The notes under the pieces were generated by a model. That model was not told the origin of the DNA, did no database searches, and worked only from the letters and a program-made list of their open reading frames with translations. This document shows positions 1 to 8,862 of a stretch of 64,000 nt of DNA, piece by piece. The DNA lies in NCBI RefSeq assembly GCF_017502485.1, contig NZ_JAFVUX010000020.1, positions 83,807-147,806 of the forward strand, in the 5' to 3' direction. The translations under genes and the position numbers were made by a program. Each line of letters opens with the position of its first letter. Position 1 is the first letter of the stretch. The stretch comes from Helicobacter sp. (GTDB lineage: Bacteria; Campylobacterota; Campylobacteria; Campylobacterales; Helicobacteraceae).

Positions 1-915
1 GCCAATATCTACAAACGCACCATACGCTTCAATATTACTGACAACAACCTTAATTGTATAGCCCTTTTTCAACTCTTTTTGTACTTCTTGCCAAGGATCT
101 TGCGTAACAGCCTTGATAGAGAAAGACAATCGCTTCTTCTCTTCATCATAACCTACGACCTTAAGAGATACACGATCATCTTCTTTATAGAGCTTTGCAG
201 TATTGACAGGACCTTTATGGCTAATCTCTGTGTAATGCACAAGCCCCTTAACTCCATCAACTTCCACAAACATCCCAAAGCTTGTGATGCTTTTGACAAC
301 TCCTTCAAAAACCTTACCCTCTTCTCCTAAAAGCTTTTTCACACCTTCTGCCTGTCTTGCATCATCAATTTCAAAAAATCTTTTACGAGATACAATGATG
401 GAGCGCTCATCTGGACGCACATCAATAATGCAAGCCTTGATCCTTTGTCCAATGTTTTTGGCAGAATCTTTAAGTGCGGCAGCAGCACGAGGCATAAAGT
501 AATCCACCCCATCAGCTTCTAACACATAACCACCTTTATTCTTGCGAACGATCTTGCCCTCAACGACCTTATCTTTGAAATCACTACCTAGCTCTTTGAT
601 TTTCCGCTCGACATTAGCAAGCTTAATTGCCTTTTTGTGCGACACACTAGGTCGCTCACCCTTCCCAGAGGATACGAACACGATAATTTCATCACCCACA
701 TTAAAGGGGATTTTCCCTCTCTCATCAGCAACCTCTGCTAACCCTAAAAACCCCTCTATCTTCTCGCCCACATCAACAAGTAAGCCATTGTCGTGAATAG
801 CAATTACCTTGCCTATTTTCACCTGCCCTAGCTCTTCTTGCTTCTCTCTTTCTGCGAGCATTCTTGCGAACTCGCCATTATCCTCTGTATCATCCAAAAC
901 TTTCAACATTGTCAT
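1..915 (-). CDS. rpsA: 30S ribosomal protein S1 (N-terminal 305 residues, 3' end outside window)
   Basis: Ribosomal protein S1 binds mRNA on the 30S subunit through repeated OB-fold S1 domains. The visible protein starts MTMLKVLDDTEDNGEF and runs open to the window edge. S1 repeats are visible around residues 30-100 (core HDNGLLVDVGEKIEGFLG), 115-185, 195-265 (core SFGMFVEVDGVKGLVH) and the start of a fourth (EAYGAFVDIG). Full-length epsilonproteobacterial S1 is about 550 residues, so roughly half is missing. Two in-frame ATGs lie at 915 and 909. An AAAGGCA ribosome-binding site sits just upstream and its spacing suits 909 slightly better; I give the longer form. The gene reads away from clpB's 3' end. 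Confidence 0.93.
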   Translation of the reverse strand, partial: MTMLKVLDDTEDNGEFARMLAEREKQEELGQVKIGKVIAIHDNGLLVDVGEKIEGFLGLAEVADERGKIPFNVGDEIIVFVSSGKGERPSVSHKKAIKLANVERKIKELGSDFKDKVVEGKIVRKNKGGYVLEADGVDYFMPRAAAALKDSAKNIGQRIKACIIDVRPDERSIIVSRKRFFEIDDARQAEGVKKLLGEEGKVFEGVVKSITSFGMFVEVDGVKGLVHYTEISHKGPVNTAKLYKEDDRVSLKVVGYDEEKKRLSFSIKAVTQDPWQEVQKELKKGYTIKVVVSNIEAYGAFVDIG

Positions 916-962
916 TTGCCTTTATGAAAAATGTGGCAATTCTAGCTAAGTTTTGCTTTTAA

Positions 963-982
963 TAAGCTTTATTTTCAGCTTA
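963..982. repeat. Small inverted repeat between rpsA and clpB
   Basis: TAAGCT (963-968) and AGCTTA (977-982) form a 6-bp stem with an 8-nt loop, in the 120-bp gap after clpB and before rpsA (both on the minus strand). It could end clpB transcription, but there is no convincing U-run, so this is only a candidate. Confidence 0.25.
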
Positions 983-1039
983 ATGGGGATAGATTCTTAA
1001 GCTGGCTAGAATCTAGTGCAAGGCTCTACATCACTGATA

Positions 1040-3637
1040 TTAACCCAAATCTCGATGTATGATCTCTACACTCAAAGCAGAATTTTTCACATCAAACACC
1101 ACTTTGTCTCCCTCTTGCACCTTTGCTTCTAAAATCAATTCCGCAAGCCTATCCTCAATCTCTTCATACATCGCTCTTTTTAGTGGGCGCGCACCAAAGA
1201 CTGGATCAAACCCAACTTCTGCAATAAAGGCTTTCGCACTTTGTGTAAGCTCAATGCTAATACCCCTATCACTTAGCTTTGTAGCAATATGGGCAAGTAG
1301 ATTCTCAACAATCTGTGTAATATTGGCAAGTGAGAGTGGGTTAAATAGCACAATATCATCAAGCCGATTGATAAACTCTGGCTTAAAGTAGGATTTTAGC
1401 TCATCGCGTACCGCTACTTCACGCGCCTTTTTATCAACCATATCCATAATCTTTTGACTACCGATATTGCTCGTTAGGATAATAATTGTGTTTTTGCAAT
1501 CTATCGTTACGCCCTTATTATCAGTAATCCGCCCATCATCAAGTACTTGTAAAAGTAGATTAAACACATCTGGGTGCGCCTTTTCAATTTCATCAAAAAG
1601 CACCACGCTATAAGGCTTTCTGCGCAGAGCTTCTGTAAGCTGACCGCCTTCTTCATAACCCACATAGCCCGGAGCTGCACCCACTAGGCGACTCACTTCG
1701 TGCTTTTGCATATACTCACTCATATCAAAGCGGATAAGATTCTTCTCGCTATCAAACAAAAAGCGCGCTAATGCCTTGGCAGATTCTGTCTTCCCCACAC
1801 CCGTTGGTCCTAGGAACAAAAAGCTGCCTATGGGGCGATTACTATCGCTTAGCCCCGCTTTATTGCGCTTTATTGCGCGTGCTATGGCTTTTAAAGCTTC
1901 ATCTTGCCCAACCACACTCTGTGCCAGCTCATCTTCTATACCCAGAATCCTATCTTTTTCACTTTGGAGCATTTTGCGCACAGGAATGTGTGTCCAACGG
2001 CTTACAATCTCTGCAATGCTCTCTTGTGTTACAGAGTTTTTCAGCAGTGTTCCGCCCTCTTGCATACTTTCCCACTTCTGCTCCAATGCCTGTAATGCTT
2101 CTTTCTCTGCTGGTAAAAGCCCATATTCAATCTCGGCAGCCCTTTGCAAATTACCCTCACGCTTAGCGATCTCACACTCACTGCGCAAGGCATCTATCTT
2201 GTCTTTGCTTTGTGCGATTTCTTGGAAGACTTGCTTTTCATTTTCAAACTGCGCTTCAAGCCGCCTTTGCTCTTCTTTGGTATTACCCAGCTCTTTTTCA
2301 ATTTCAGCAAGCCTATCGGTGCTCGCACCTTTTTTGGAAGTATTGCTTGCCTCCATTTTAATAGCTTCTTGCTCAATGGTTAGATTCTCAATTTCGCGCT
2401 TAATAGAAGCAAGTGCATTTGGCTGGGACTCTATCTGCATTTTTAGCTCCGCGGCGGCTTCATCGATTAGATCAATTGCCTTATCAGGCAAAAACCTATC
2501 TGCAATATAGCGCGCTGAGAGCTTTGCTGCTGCCACAAGCGCAGAATCTGTAATGCTCACTTTATGGTGGGCTTCAAGCCGCTCTTTAATCCCGCGCAAA
2601 ATTTGTAAAGATTGACTCACACTTGGCTCATTAAGCGCAATAGGCTGGAATCTGCGCGTAAGTGCGGCATCTTTCTCAAAATATTTGCGATATTCTTTGA
2701 GTGTGGTTGCACCAATGGTGTGTAGCTCACCACGCGCTAAAGCTGGCTTTAAGATATTTGCCGCATCCATACTGCCTTCAGCCGCCCCAGCCCCTACAAT
2801 GGTATGTATCTCATCGATAAACAAAATCACATTTCCAGCCTTTTTGACTTCATCAACAACTGCTTTTAATCGCTCTTCAAACTCCCCGCGATACTTCGCC
2901 CCAGCCACAAGCGCACTCATATCAAGCGCAATAACTCGCTTATGCTGTAAGCTTATAGGCACTTCCTTTTGCACAATCCTTTGCGCTAGTCCCTCTACCA
3001 CAGCCGTTTTCCCCACGCCCGGCTCACCTAGTAGAATAGGATTATTTTTGCTCTTGCGGATAAGGATTTGCATCATTCGCATAATTTCCTCATCTCTACC
3101 AATGACTGGATCAAGGCTGTTTTCCAACGCTTTTGCCGTTAGATCAATCCCAAACTTCGCCAAAGACTGCAAGGTGCTATCGTCATTTTGATTGCTGATT
3201 TTCGCACCTGCACGCATAGATTCTAGGCTCTTTGCTAGCTCGCGCATATCGACATACTTTCCTAAAATTTTGGCAAACACTTCACTCTTAGCATTTGCGA
3301 TGATAATGCTATCTAGCGCGATATAGCTATCACCATTTTGCGTGGCATATCCTTGCGCATTATGTAGGGCATTGGCAAGCTCTTGGGAGAGTCGCAAACT
3401 CTCTTTGCTTACTTGGGAAGATTTGGGGAGATTTTCTACCGCGCTTTTTGCCTCTAGTGTAATAACAGCTTTATCAGCGTTCATAGCATTTAGGGCTTGG
3501 TTTAAGATACTTTGCGTATCAGTAAGCATAGCCCAAAGCAAGTGGGCAGAAGTAATTTCTTGATTATTGGCGTGCAGTGCCAAAGAAGCCGCAGAATCTA
3601 GGGCTTCTTTGCTTTGGTTAGTTAGCTTCTCAAACAT
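1040..3637 (-). CDS. clpB: ATP-dependent disaggregase ClpB
   Basis: ClpB is the Hsp104-type AAA+ chaperone that, with DnaK/DnaJ/GrpE, extracts polypeptides from aggregates. The 865-residue protein has the normal length and domain order: Clp N domain (about 1-145), NBD1 with Walker A GEPGVGKT near residue 200 and the Walker B-type FIDEIH, a coiled-coil middle domain (about 400-530), NBD2 with Walker A GPTGVGKT and [11 protein letters not shown], and a C-terminal D2-small domain. The start [13 protein letters not shown] is the canonical ClpB start, preceded by AAGGAGTAAG. It is a single gene with its own upstream region facing a divergent HEPN-motif gene. An inverted repeat about 70 bp upstream may be an operator. 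Confidence 0.97.
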   Translation of the reverse strand: MFEKLTNQSKEALDSAASLALHANNQEITSAHLLWAMLTDTQSILNQALNAMNADKAVITLEAKSAVENLPKSSQVSKESLRLSQELANALHNAQGYATQNGDSYIALDSIIIANAKSEVFAKILGKYVDMRELAKSLESMRAGAKISNQNDDSTLQSLAKFGIDLTAKALENSLDPVIGRDEEIMRMMQILIRKSKNNPILLGEPGVGKTAVVEGLAQRIVQKEVPISLQHKRVIALDMSALVAGAKYRGEFEERLKAVVDEVKKAGNVILFIDEIHTIVGAGAAEGSMDAANILKPALARGELHTIGATTLKEYRKYFEKDAALTRRFQPIALNEPSVSQSLQILRGIKERLEAHHKVSITDSALVAAAKLSARYIADRFLPDKAIDLIDEAAAELKMQIESQPNALASIKREIENLTIEQEAIKMEASNTSKKGASTDRLAEIEKELGNTKEEQRRLEAQFENEKQVFQEIAQSKDKIDALRSECEIAKREGNLQRAAEIEYGLLPAEKEALQALEQKWESMQEGGTLLKNSVTQESIAEIVSRWTHIPVRKMLQSEKDRILGIEDELAQSVVGQDEALKAIARAIKRNKAGLSDSNRPIGSFLFLGPTGVGKTESAKALARFLFDSEKNLIRFDMSEYMQKHEVSRLVGAAPGYVGYEEGGQLTEALRRKPYSVVLFDEIEKAHPDVFNLLLQVLDDGRITDNKGVTIDCKNTIIILTSNIGSQKIMDMVDKKAREVAVRDELKSYFKPEFINRLDDIVLFNPLSLANITQIVENLLAHIATKLSDRGISIELTQSAKAFIAEVGFDPVFGARPLKRAMYEEIEDRLAELILEAKVQEGDKVVFDVKNSALSVEIIHRDLG

Positions 3638-3705
3638 CTCTTACTCCTTAATATCCACATAATCATATAACCCAAAGCAATGACTACACACCAAATAGCT
3701 ATCAC

Positions 3706-3728
3706 TGCTAAGTTTTATATGCTTAGCA
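3706..3728. promoter_or_regulatory. Inverted repeat upstream of clpB, possible heat-shock operator
   Basis: TGCTAAG (3706-3712), a 9-nt AT-rich spacer, then CTTAGCA (3722-3728) form a perfect 7-bp inverted repeat 70-90 bp upstream of the clpB start. The spacer length equals that of CIRCE (TTAGCACTC-N9-GAGTGCTAA), but the half-sites point the other way, and it does not match HAIR (CTTGAGT-N7-ACTCAAG). Operator function is inference from position and symmetry. Confidence 0.35.
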
Positions 3729-3855
3729 TTATATAAATTTAGTCATTTACTATCAAGTTTATTTATAGGTAAGCACATAGACTCTAAGTAGAATCTAGCA
3801 AATTTCAAAGTAGATTCTACTATCGCCAGCACTACACAAAACCACCACCTTAAGC

Positions 3856-3861
3856 TATAAT
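3856..3861 (+). promoter_or_regulatory. -10 element for the HEPN-motif gene
   Basis: TATAAT lies 27 bp upstream of the ATG at 3889. Epsilonproteobacterial sigma-70 promoters are defined mainly by this -10 box plus AT-rich periodicity, so no -35 is claimed. Confidence 0.55.
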
Positions 3862-3888
3862 ACCCAATATCCACCCTAAAGGCGTGTA

Positions 3889-5148
3889 ATGACCCAGCCC
3901 ACAAACCCCACCGCACTACTCATACTCTACAATCCCTACTATGAAAACAATGTCATAGAATCTCACCTTGCAATCCTTAAAGCACAAGGCAAAGTCGCCT
4001 TTGGCAAGGTGAAATCCAAAATGCGCGCGCCAAAGCCACACGCCCAAGCAGAGCCTAGCAAGCCTGCCCAGATTCTAGAGCCACCTAGCACCACCTTTGC
4101 CAATGAGTCGTGGGCGCAGCTTATGGCTAGCACTTCTAGCGATAGTCCCTTGCAGCTATTTTTGAGCGATTATGCTAATCTTTATGTCTGCAAAGTTACT
4201 TCCATAGCCAAAGAGCAGCCAGCTGAGTCCCCCGCCTACTACGAGCAAAAGCAGCTTGATGTGGAGCTGTGGTTTCTAATCACAGATATGCGTGAGCTGG
4301 TGCGAGATGACTTCACATCTGTGCGCGATAACTTCTTGGCAAATTTTATCACCTTGCACAATAACCGCACCTTTGCCATCTATGGCAACGACTACACCTA
4401 CCCGCTTTTCATCACGCTAAAGTCCAATCAAAGCTACTTCGCCCAAGATGAGTCCCACTACCACAATATGTTTAAAACAAATGAGCAAATCCAAATCCGC
4501 CAGCACTTAATCGACTATACCTTTGGCACAAAGCTTGCCAACGCGCTCCTGCCAGATTCTATGGAGAGCCTTATCAACGCCGAGATAGAATACCTTGCCA
4601 ACAGAGAGAACCCGCTCTATGACTGCACAGGCATTGTCCTACTCTATGCCAAATCAATGGAGCAAGAAATTATGCGATTCTACCGCGTGCTTTTTGCTAC
4701 GCTCGTTGAGTTTGAGAGCACGCTTACAGAGGTAGAGTCCCCCCTAGCTGCGATCACCTACAGCGTGCAGGAGGTAGAATCTAGCGTGCAAGAGTGGCTT
4801 GAAGGCAAGGCGAAAAGCACTCCAGCCCTTGGCACGACAAAGCACCTACGCAAATGCGCCCAACAAGTGCTAGAGCAGTGGAAACACGACAAAGCCTATA
4901 AGCTAGATTCTAGCTTGAATAAACACGAAATTAGCTACCTTGCTGGCATAAAGCTTGGCTCATTTATTAACACTCTTCAAGCAGTCCGCAACCCAGCAGC
5001 ACACGCAAGCAGCCCGAGCCTAGCGCAGGCTTCTACACTGCGTGAGCGGATTCTAGGTATAGGACGAGAAAGTGTGCTTATAACCCTACTCCTAGCACTT
5101 AACGCGCTGCAAGCTCCTAAAATCTACCTAGATTCTACTTCTAGATGA
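3889..5148 (+). CDS. Hypothetical protein with C-terminal HEPN-type R-x4-H motif
   Basis: Unrecognised 419-residue soluble protein. It opens with a short beta-like segment (ALLILYNPYYENNVIESHL), has a Pro/Ala-rich stretch at about 47-70, and ends in an alpha-helical region holding LQAVRNPAAHAS (about 362-373). RNPAAH fits the R-N-x(3)-H active-site signature of HEPN RNase domains, usually followed by a further helix, as here. HEPN proteins act in toxin-antitoxin, abortive infection and RNA processing systems; which applies here is unknown. No antitoxin-like partner (MNT or small HTH) is adjacent. It is monocistronic, divergent from clpB and convergent with the MBL hydrolase. Assignment rests on one motif, so function is uncertain. 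Confidence 0.7.
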   Translation: MTQPTNPTALLILYNPYYENNVIESHLAILKAQGKVAFGKVKSKMRAPKPHAQAEPSKPAQILEPPSTTFANESWAQLMASTSSDSPLQLFLSDYANLYVCKVTSIAKEQPAESPAYYEQKQLDVELWFLITDMRELVRDDFTSVRDNFLANFITLHNNRTFAIYGNDYTYPLFITLKSNQSYFAQDESHYHNMFKTNEQIQIRQHLIDYTFGTKLANALLPDSMESLINAEIEYLANRENPLYDCTGIVLLYAKSMEQEIMRFYRVLFATLVEFESTLTEVESPLAAITYSVQEVESSVQEWLEGKAKSTPALGTTKHLRKCAQQVLEQWKHDKAYKLDSSLNKHEISYLAGIKLGSFINTLQAVRNPAAHASSPSLAQASTLRERILGIGRESVLITLLLALNALQAPKIYLDSTSR

Positions 5149-5172
5149 CAAGCCTGCTACCAAATATCAAAG

Positions 5173-5862
5173 CTAGATTCTAGGTAACCATAAGGCGACA
5201 TTGCTCTGCTCGTAGCTTAGATAAGTGCTCTCTCCGTGCCCGGGGAAAATCTCTATATCTGCCCCGCCGAACTCCTGTGCCCCAAGCGCGCCAAATCGTT
5301 GCAAAGAGTCGCGCATATCGCTAGGGCTAGAATATGGGAAATCATAGCGACCAATACTACGCTTAAAGACAAAATCCCCACTATACATACTAGACTTTTG
5401 GATTCTACCTGCGCTATCTCTTTGACTTAGACATACCGCAGAGCAGCCCGGCGTATGCCCCGGGAAGTGTAGGTAGCTCACCTCCACCCCACCTAGCACA
5501 AACTCACTTCTCCCCTTATCGCAGCTCACAAGCACATCATTTGCACTAAACTCATAGGGCATAAGCCCAGTGCCAAAGCAATCGTTCTCTAGCATAAAGC
5601 TATCATCTCTAGGGCAATACAGCGGAATCTCTGGGCGCGCTTGCTTGATTTTTGCCACATCAAAGATATGGTCAAAATGCCCGTGTGTAAGTAAAATCGC
5701 TAAAGGATTTGGGCTAGATTCTAGCACCCACTGCGCGCTTCCCATACCCGGATCGATAATAAACTCCCCCTGCTCACTTTGCACGATATAGCAGTTTGTC
5801 TCATACTCCCCAAACGCCTTGCATAAATGCTGGAGTCTTTTTAGCACTTTTTTTTCTTGCAT
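5173..5862 (-). CDS. MBL-fold metallo-hydrolase (glyoxalase II-like)
   Basis: A metallo-beta-lactamase fold hydrolase of about 229 residues. The zinc-binding motif THGHFDH (HxHxDH) is clear, followed by HFPGHTPG with the third histidine, a YSGDFVF aspartate region and a final FPGHG histidine motif, the order expected of YcbL/GloB-like thiolesterases. The exact substrate cannot be read from sequence. I choose the ATG at 5862 because the strong GGGGAGG (5871-5877) lies 8 nt before it; ATGs at 5868 and 5910 are possible. The gene sits between the 3' end of the HEPN gene (convergent) and the 3' end of the flagellar rod gene upstream, possibly co-transcribed with the latter. Confidence 0.85.
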   Translation of the reverse strand: MQEKKVLKRLQHLCKAFGEYETNCYIVQSEQGEFIIDPGMGSAQWVLESSPNPLAILLTHGHFDHIFDVAKIKQARPEIPLYCPRDDSFMLENDCFGTGLMPYEFSANDVLVSCDKGRSEFVLGGVEVSYLHFPGHTPGCSAVCLSQRDSAGRIQKSSMYSGDFVFKRSIGRYDFPYSSPSDMRDSLQRFGALGAQEFGGADIEIFPGHGESTYLSYEQSNVALWLPRI

Positions 5863-5926
5863 ACTCATAGCCTCCCCTTTCACAACCTTTGCGCGATTAT
5901 CATTGCACACTTTTACGCTTTATCAC

Positions 5927-6760
5927 CTATGCTCTCACAGCAAGCTTGCCAATAGCTTCAGGCGCGAAGTCATCGACAAAGGTTCGCATTGCTTTAGAAT
6001 ACATATCCACTAAGCGATTTGTCTCAATAAGTGCGGTCATTTCTTTAACCGCATTGACATTGCTCTTTTCGATAAATCCTTGCGCAAGCGAGCCATCATT
6101 GATAGAAATCACGCGGTCTTCTATGCGCTCTTGTGGGTAGCTGTAAAGATTGTTGCCCACTTTTTGCAGGTATTTAGGGTTATCAAAGCTTACAATCGCT
6201 AGCGCACCGCCCTCTGCTGGGGCATTTTGCTCTTCATTAGCACTAGAGCGGAAAAAGAGATTGCCATTTTTGTCCGCTTCTACCTGCATACCCTGCCCTA
6301 TGATGATCCCACCTTCTCCATCAAGCCCAGCGCGAGATAGCACGCGGAAGCCTTGCTTAGTGCTAAGATAGCCTTCATTATCAATAGTGAAGCTTCCATC
6401 ACGCGTATATCGCACGCCATCTGGGGTTTGTATAGCAAAGTAGGCATTGGGCTTTTGCAGGGCGAAGTCTAGTGGGTTCTCTGTTTGCGCAATCGCACCA
6501 CTTGAGAACTCTGTGTATTCCTCACTGATGATTGGGACGCGGTTTAGGTTGCGGTTTTGGTATTGTGCAGCAGCACGCGTGTGGTCTTTGAGTGGCAAGG
6601 TATCTTGCGTTTGCTTATAAAGCCGCAAGAAATCGCCTATTACCACATCATCGCGCTTAAAGCCATTGGTATTGAGATTGGCAAGGTTGTTTGAGACGAC
6701 ATCCAAGCGGTTAAACTGCGTGATCATTCCACCTGTGGCAGAGTAGTAGCCATTTATCAT
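5927..6760 (-). CDS. flgG: Flagellar basal-body rod protein, FlgG/FlgF type (HP1092-like paralogue)
   Basis: A 277-residue axial rod protein of the flagellum. It has the N-terminal rod motif SATGGMITQFNRLDVVSNNLANLNTNGFKR split as expected (VVSNNLAN is the signature), the central YTRDGSF/TKQGFRVL hook-basal body region, and a C-terminal FIEKSNVNAVKEMTALIETNR heptad helix that packs in the rod. Epsilonproteobacteria carry two such genes; this one is longer than a standard FlgG (about 262) and resembles the copy annotated flgG1/flgG2, probably acting as FlgF. A good sigma-54 promoter lies upstream, consistent with middle/late flagellar control by RpoN and FlgR. Start supported by AAGGATAGG 2 nt upstream. 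The symbol flgF would be equally defensible. Confidence 0.88.
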   Translation of the reverse strand: MINGYYSATGGMITQFNRLDVVSNNLANLNTNGFKRDDVVIGDFLRLYKQTQDTLPLKDHTRAAAQYQNRNLNRVPIISEEYTEFSSGAIAQTENPLDFALQKPNAYFAIQTPDGVRYTRDGSFTIDNEGYLSTKQGFRVLSRAGLDGEGGIIIGQGMQVEADKNGNLFFRSSANEEQNAPAEGGALAIVSFDNPKYLQKVGNNLYSYPQERIEDRVISINDGSLAQGFIEKSNVNAVKEMTALIETNRLVDMYSKAMRTFVDDFAPEAIGKLAVRA

Positions 6761-6800
6761 ATCCTATCCTTAGGGCTTGAAGTAACTTATACCCCTTATT

Positions 6801-6818
6801 AAGCAACTTACATTCCAA
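6801..6818 (-). promoter_or_regulatory. Sigma-54 (RpoN) promoter of the rod gene
   Basis: Read on the minus strand, TTGGAATG (-24 region, 6818-6811), 4 nt, then TTGCTT (-12 region, 6806-6801) match YTGGCACG-N4-TTGCW with correct GG-GC spacing. A transcript starting about 12 nt downstream would have a 5' leader of about 30 nt before the ATG at 6760. RpoN control of rod/hook genes is established in Helicobacter and Campylobacter. Confidence 0.75.
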
Positions 6819-6895
6819 CTAGAATCTACTTAGAATCAAAACAGATTCTACCTCACATAAGCCATAGCGCACACATAAAAGTAAGAATCTTTTAA

Positions 6896-6906
6896 GGGGG
6901 GGGGGG
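6896..6906. repeat. Homopolymeric G11 tract, intergenic
   Basis: Eleven consecutive G on the plus strand (C11 on the minus strand), about 78 bp upstream of the sigma-54 promoter of the rod gene and not within any reading frame I can support. Poly-G of this length is prone to slipped-strand mutation in this group. Confidence 0.9.
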
Positions 6907-6936
6907 CAATCACAAAATCCACCCCTTTATCATCAT

Positions 6937-7008
6937 AGCGAGCGTGGCAATCCATACTAGAATCCACTTGTTTTTTATGGATTGCTTCGGCTACGCCTCG
7001 CAATGACG
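6937..7008. repeat. Dispersed intergenic repeat with head-to-head arms
   Basis: GCAATCCAT (6947-6955) and ATGGATTGC (6977-6985) are inverted, each continuing into a GCGAG-type end (GCGAGCG before, GCCTCGCAATGAC after). The same family recurs in fragments at 13149-13187 and 15707-15736. It looks like a genome-wide short palindromic repeat. Confidence 0.6.
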
Positions 7009-7206
7009 GGGAGAGGGCTTTTTCACTTTCGCCCCGATTGTCTGCTTCAAGGATTCTAAGATTTGCGGTGGGGCTGTGGGAGCTTTGCAGATTTTGTGAA
7101 AGGTTAGCGACCTTGTCGGTCGTGCCTTTAACTTAAGTGGCGAGTTTAACGCCCTCTCCACCTGCTTTCTACTCTCTTCTAAAATCTTTGGAAGTTGTTC
7201 TAACAC
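6991..7206 (-). pseudogene. Remnant of a DUF1016 (YhcG-type PDDEXK nuclease) N-terminus
   Basis: A 71-codon reading frame. Its first 22 residues (LPKILEESRKQVERALNS) resemble the N-terminal helix of DUF1016/YhcG proteins, where the family continues with a tryptophan-rich W-x-IG motif. Here that continuation is lost and the frame runs into the dispersed repeat, ending in PSPRHCEA encoded by the repeat itself. I read it as the truncated start of an accessory-genome nuclease, not a functional gene. Identification rests on a short match and is tentative. Confidence 0.35.
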
Positions 7207-7330
7207 TACAATCCTTTTTTATAAAATTAACACGAACTCTAACTAAACTCTCTTTACACAGCCATATTTTCTTAATCTTTATGGGAAGCTTTGGCTATCT
7301 AGCAACGACAGAGAAACACCCTGCTAGAAT

Positions 7331-7414
7331 CTAATCTGCCATTGTAAGCGATTTATCAGCACATAAATCAAGCATATAATCACTATTATTTAAAACATCG
7401 TGCAATACCGGCAT
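7331..7414 (-). other. Tiny open frame downstream of gmd (27 codons)
   Basis: ATG at 7414 follows the gmd stop by 8 nt with an AGGA-like site, and encodes MPVLHDVLNNSDYMLD... for 27 residues before TAG. It may be the truncated beginning of a former glycan gene after gmd or mere chance. The rest of 7207-7330 shows nothing I can assign. Confidence 0.2.
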
Positions 7415-7424
7415 TTGTATCCTG

Positions 7425-8534
7425 CTACTCAAAATAGCGCAAGATGTTGTAGCCATTATCTTGCAAGAATTTTTCCTTTTGCATAAGCTTTATATCGCTT
7501 TGCATCATATCTTTGACAAGCATTGCTAGGTCGTATTTAGGCTTCCAGCCTAGCAGCTTCTGCGCCTTGCTGGGATCACCTAGAAGTAGATCTACTTCTG
7601 TGGGGCGGAAGTAGCGAGAATCCACCGCGACCACTTCTTGCCCCTGCGGTAGCTGATACTCACCCCTACACGCTTTGACCACGCCCACTTCATCAACCCC
7701 TTCCCCACGAAACTCCACTTCAATGCCAAGCTCCCCAAATGCCAGTGCCACAAAGTCGCGCACCTGTGTCGTAACGCCGGTGGCTACGACAAAGTCTTCA
7801 GGCTTTTGCTGCTGCAAGATGAGATACATCGCCTCTACATAGTCTTTGGCGTGCCCCCAATCGCGCTTGGCAGAGAGATTGCCTAGATAGAGCTTATCCT
7901 GCAAGCCTAGGGCGATCTTGCTCACAGCGCGCGTGATTTTGCGCGTAACAAATGTCTCGCCACGGATAGGGCTCTCGTGGTTGAACAAAATCCCATTACA
8001 AGCAAACATATCGTATGCCTCTCTATAATTGATCGTAATCCAGTAGGCGTAGAGCTTAGCACAAGCATAGGGCGAGCGCGGGTAAAATGGCGTGCTCTCG
8101 CTCTGTGGCACAGCTTGCACTAGCCCATAGAGCTCGCTTGTGGAGGCTTGGTAGATTTTGGTGTGCTTGATTAGATCAAGCAAGCGCACTGCCTCTAGTA
8201 TCCTAAGTGTGCCTATGCCATCGGCGTTTGCGGTGTATTCTGGTGTCTCAAAACTTACTTGCACATGGCTCATTGCCGCAAGGTTATAGATCTCATCTGG
8301 ACGCACTTCTTGGATAATACGGATAAGATTTGTAGAATCTGTCAAATCCCCATAATGTAAGAAAAAGTTGCGATTATCAATGTGTGGGTCTTGGTAGAGA
8401 TGATCGATCCTATCAGTATTAAAAAGCGAGCTTCTGCGCTTAATGCCATGCACCTCATAGCCACGACTAAGGAGAAACTCCGCCAAATACGCGCCATCTT
8501 GCCCAGTAATACCTGTGATCAATGCCCTTTTCAT
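7425..8534 (-). CDS. gmd: GDP-mannose 4,6-dehydratase
   Basis: Converts GDP-D-mannose to GDP-4-dehydro-6-deoxy-D-mannose, the first step to GDP-fucose, rhamnose or perosamine for surface glycans. This 369-residue short-chain dehydrogenase has the NAD(P)-binding motif [10 protein letters not shown] at residue 8, the catalytic STSELYG threonine/serine region near 130, and Y-x3-K as [10 protein letters not shown] near 155. Family length is about 370. The partner epimerase/reductase (fcl/wcaG) normally found next to gmd is absent; only a 27-codon frame follows. It has its own promoter (-10 at 8587-8592). Product likely feeds LPS O-antigen or other glycan synthesis. Confidence 0.96.
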   Translation of the reverse strand: MKRALITGITGQDGAYLAEFLLSRGYEVHGIKRRSSLFNTDRIDHLYQDPHIDNRNFFLHYGDLTDSTNLIRIIQEVRPDEIYNLAAMSHVQVSFETPEYTANADGIGTLRILEAVRLLDLIKHTKIYQASTSELYGLVQAVPQSESTPFYPRSPYACAKLYAYWITINYREAYDMFACNGILFNHESPIRGETFVTRKITRAVSKIALGLQDKLYLGNLSAKRDWGHAKDYVEAMYLILQQQKPEDFVVATGVTTQVRDFVALAFGELGIEVEFRGEGVDEVGVVKACRGEYQLPQGQEVVAVDSRYFRPTEVDLLLGDPSKAQKLLGWKPKYDLAMLVKDMMQSDIKLMQKEKFLQDNGYNILRYFE

Positions 8535-8586
8535 AAGCTTCCTTAAAAGTAGAGTATCACGCTAAAGAGCGCGAGTAAAAGCTCTC

Positions 8587-8592
8587 ATTATA
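8587..8592 (-). promoter_or_regulatory. -10 element of gmd
   Basis: TATAAT on the minus strand, 52 bp upstream of the gmd start. Confidence 0.5.
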
Positions 8593-8635
8593 GCAAACTT
8601 CGCATTTTCTAACCCAATTTTAAACCTAGAGTGCC

Positions 8636-8641
8636 TATAAT
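8636..8641 (+). promoter_or_regulatory. -10 element and long leader of purD
   Basis: TGCCTATAAT is an extended -10 on the plus strand. A transcript starting near 8648 would have a leader of about 215 nt before purD. The 8535-8862 spacer holds divergent promoters for gmd and purD; the leader contains a 10-bp palindrome (GAGAGCTCTC, near 8777) and no gene I can support. Confidence 0.45.
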
Positions 8642-8862
8642 GGCGTCGCCTGAATAACTCGTGTTTCTTTTTTGGTGAGTCCGTTGATTGTTTAGTATTT
8701 TAGGCTTGGTAGTAGTTTTTGTGTGTCGGTGTTTTCGCTTGTAGCCCCACAGGGGTTAGAATCTGCCGCCTAAGAGAGCTCTCCTGCCTTATTTGTAGCT
8801 GGCATTTTGGGCTACGCAACATAAGTAGCGGTTATTTGGGTAGTATTATCGCAAGGGCTTTT

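Noticed and set aside
1776..2510. Long plus-strand open frame (244 codons) opposite clpB
   Set aside because: It is the antisense frame of a strongly conserved clpB and has Ser/Cys-rich composition typical of such shadows.
3706..3728. Canonical CIRCE or HAIR element at clpB
   Set aside because: Half-site sequence and orientation do not match either consensus; kept only as an unnamed inverted repeat.
6937..7008. CRISPR-like repeat
   Set aside because: Only one inverted pair with no regular spacing or spacers; no array and no cas genes in the window.
7137..7334. Plus-strand 65-codon frame near the nuclease remnant
   Set aside because: No promoter or ribosome-binding site and no family similarity.
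8642..8862. ZTP (pfl) riboswitch in the purD leader, suggested by a GCCGCCTAAG loop and an upstream CTCGTG
   Set aside because: The pairing strand for the first stem (a CGAG-type partner just before the GCCGCC hairpin) is missing and the GGGTC core is absent, so the resemblance is probably chance.
8719..8862. N-terminal 48-residue extension of purD
   Set aside because: Cys-rich, no family similarity, no ribosome-binding site; ATG 8863 gives the normal PurD length.
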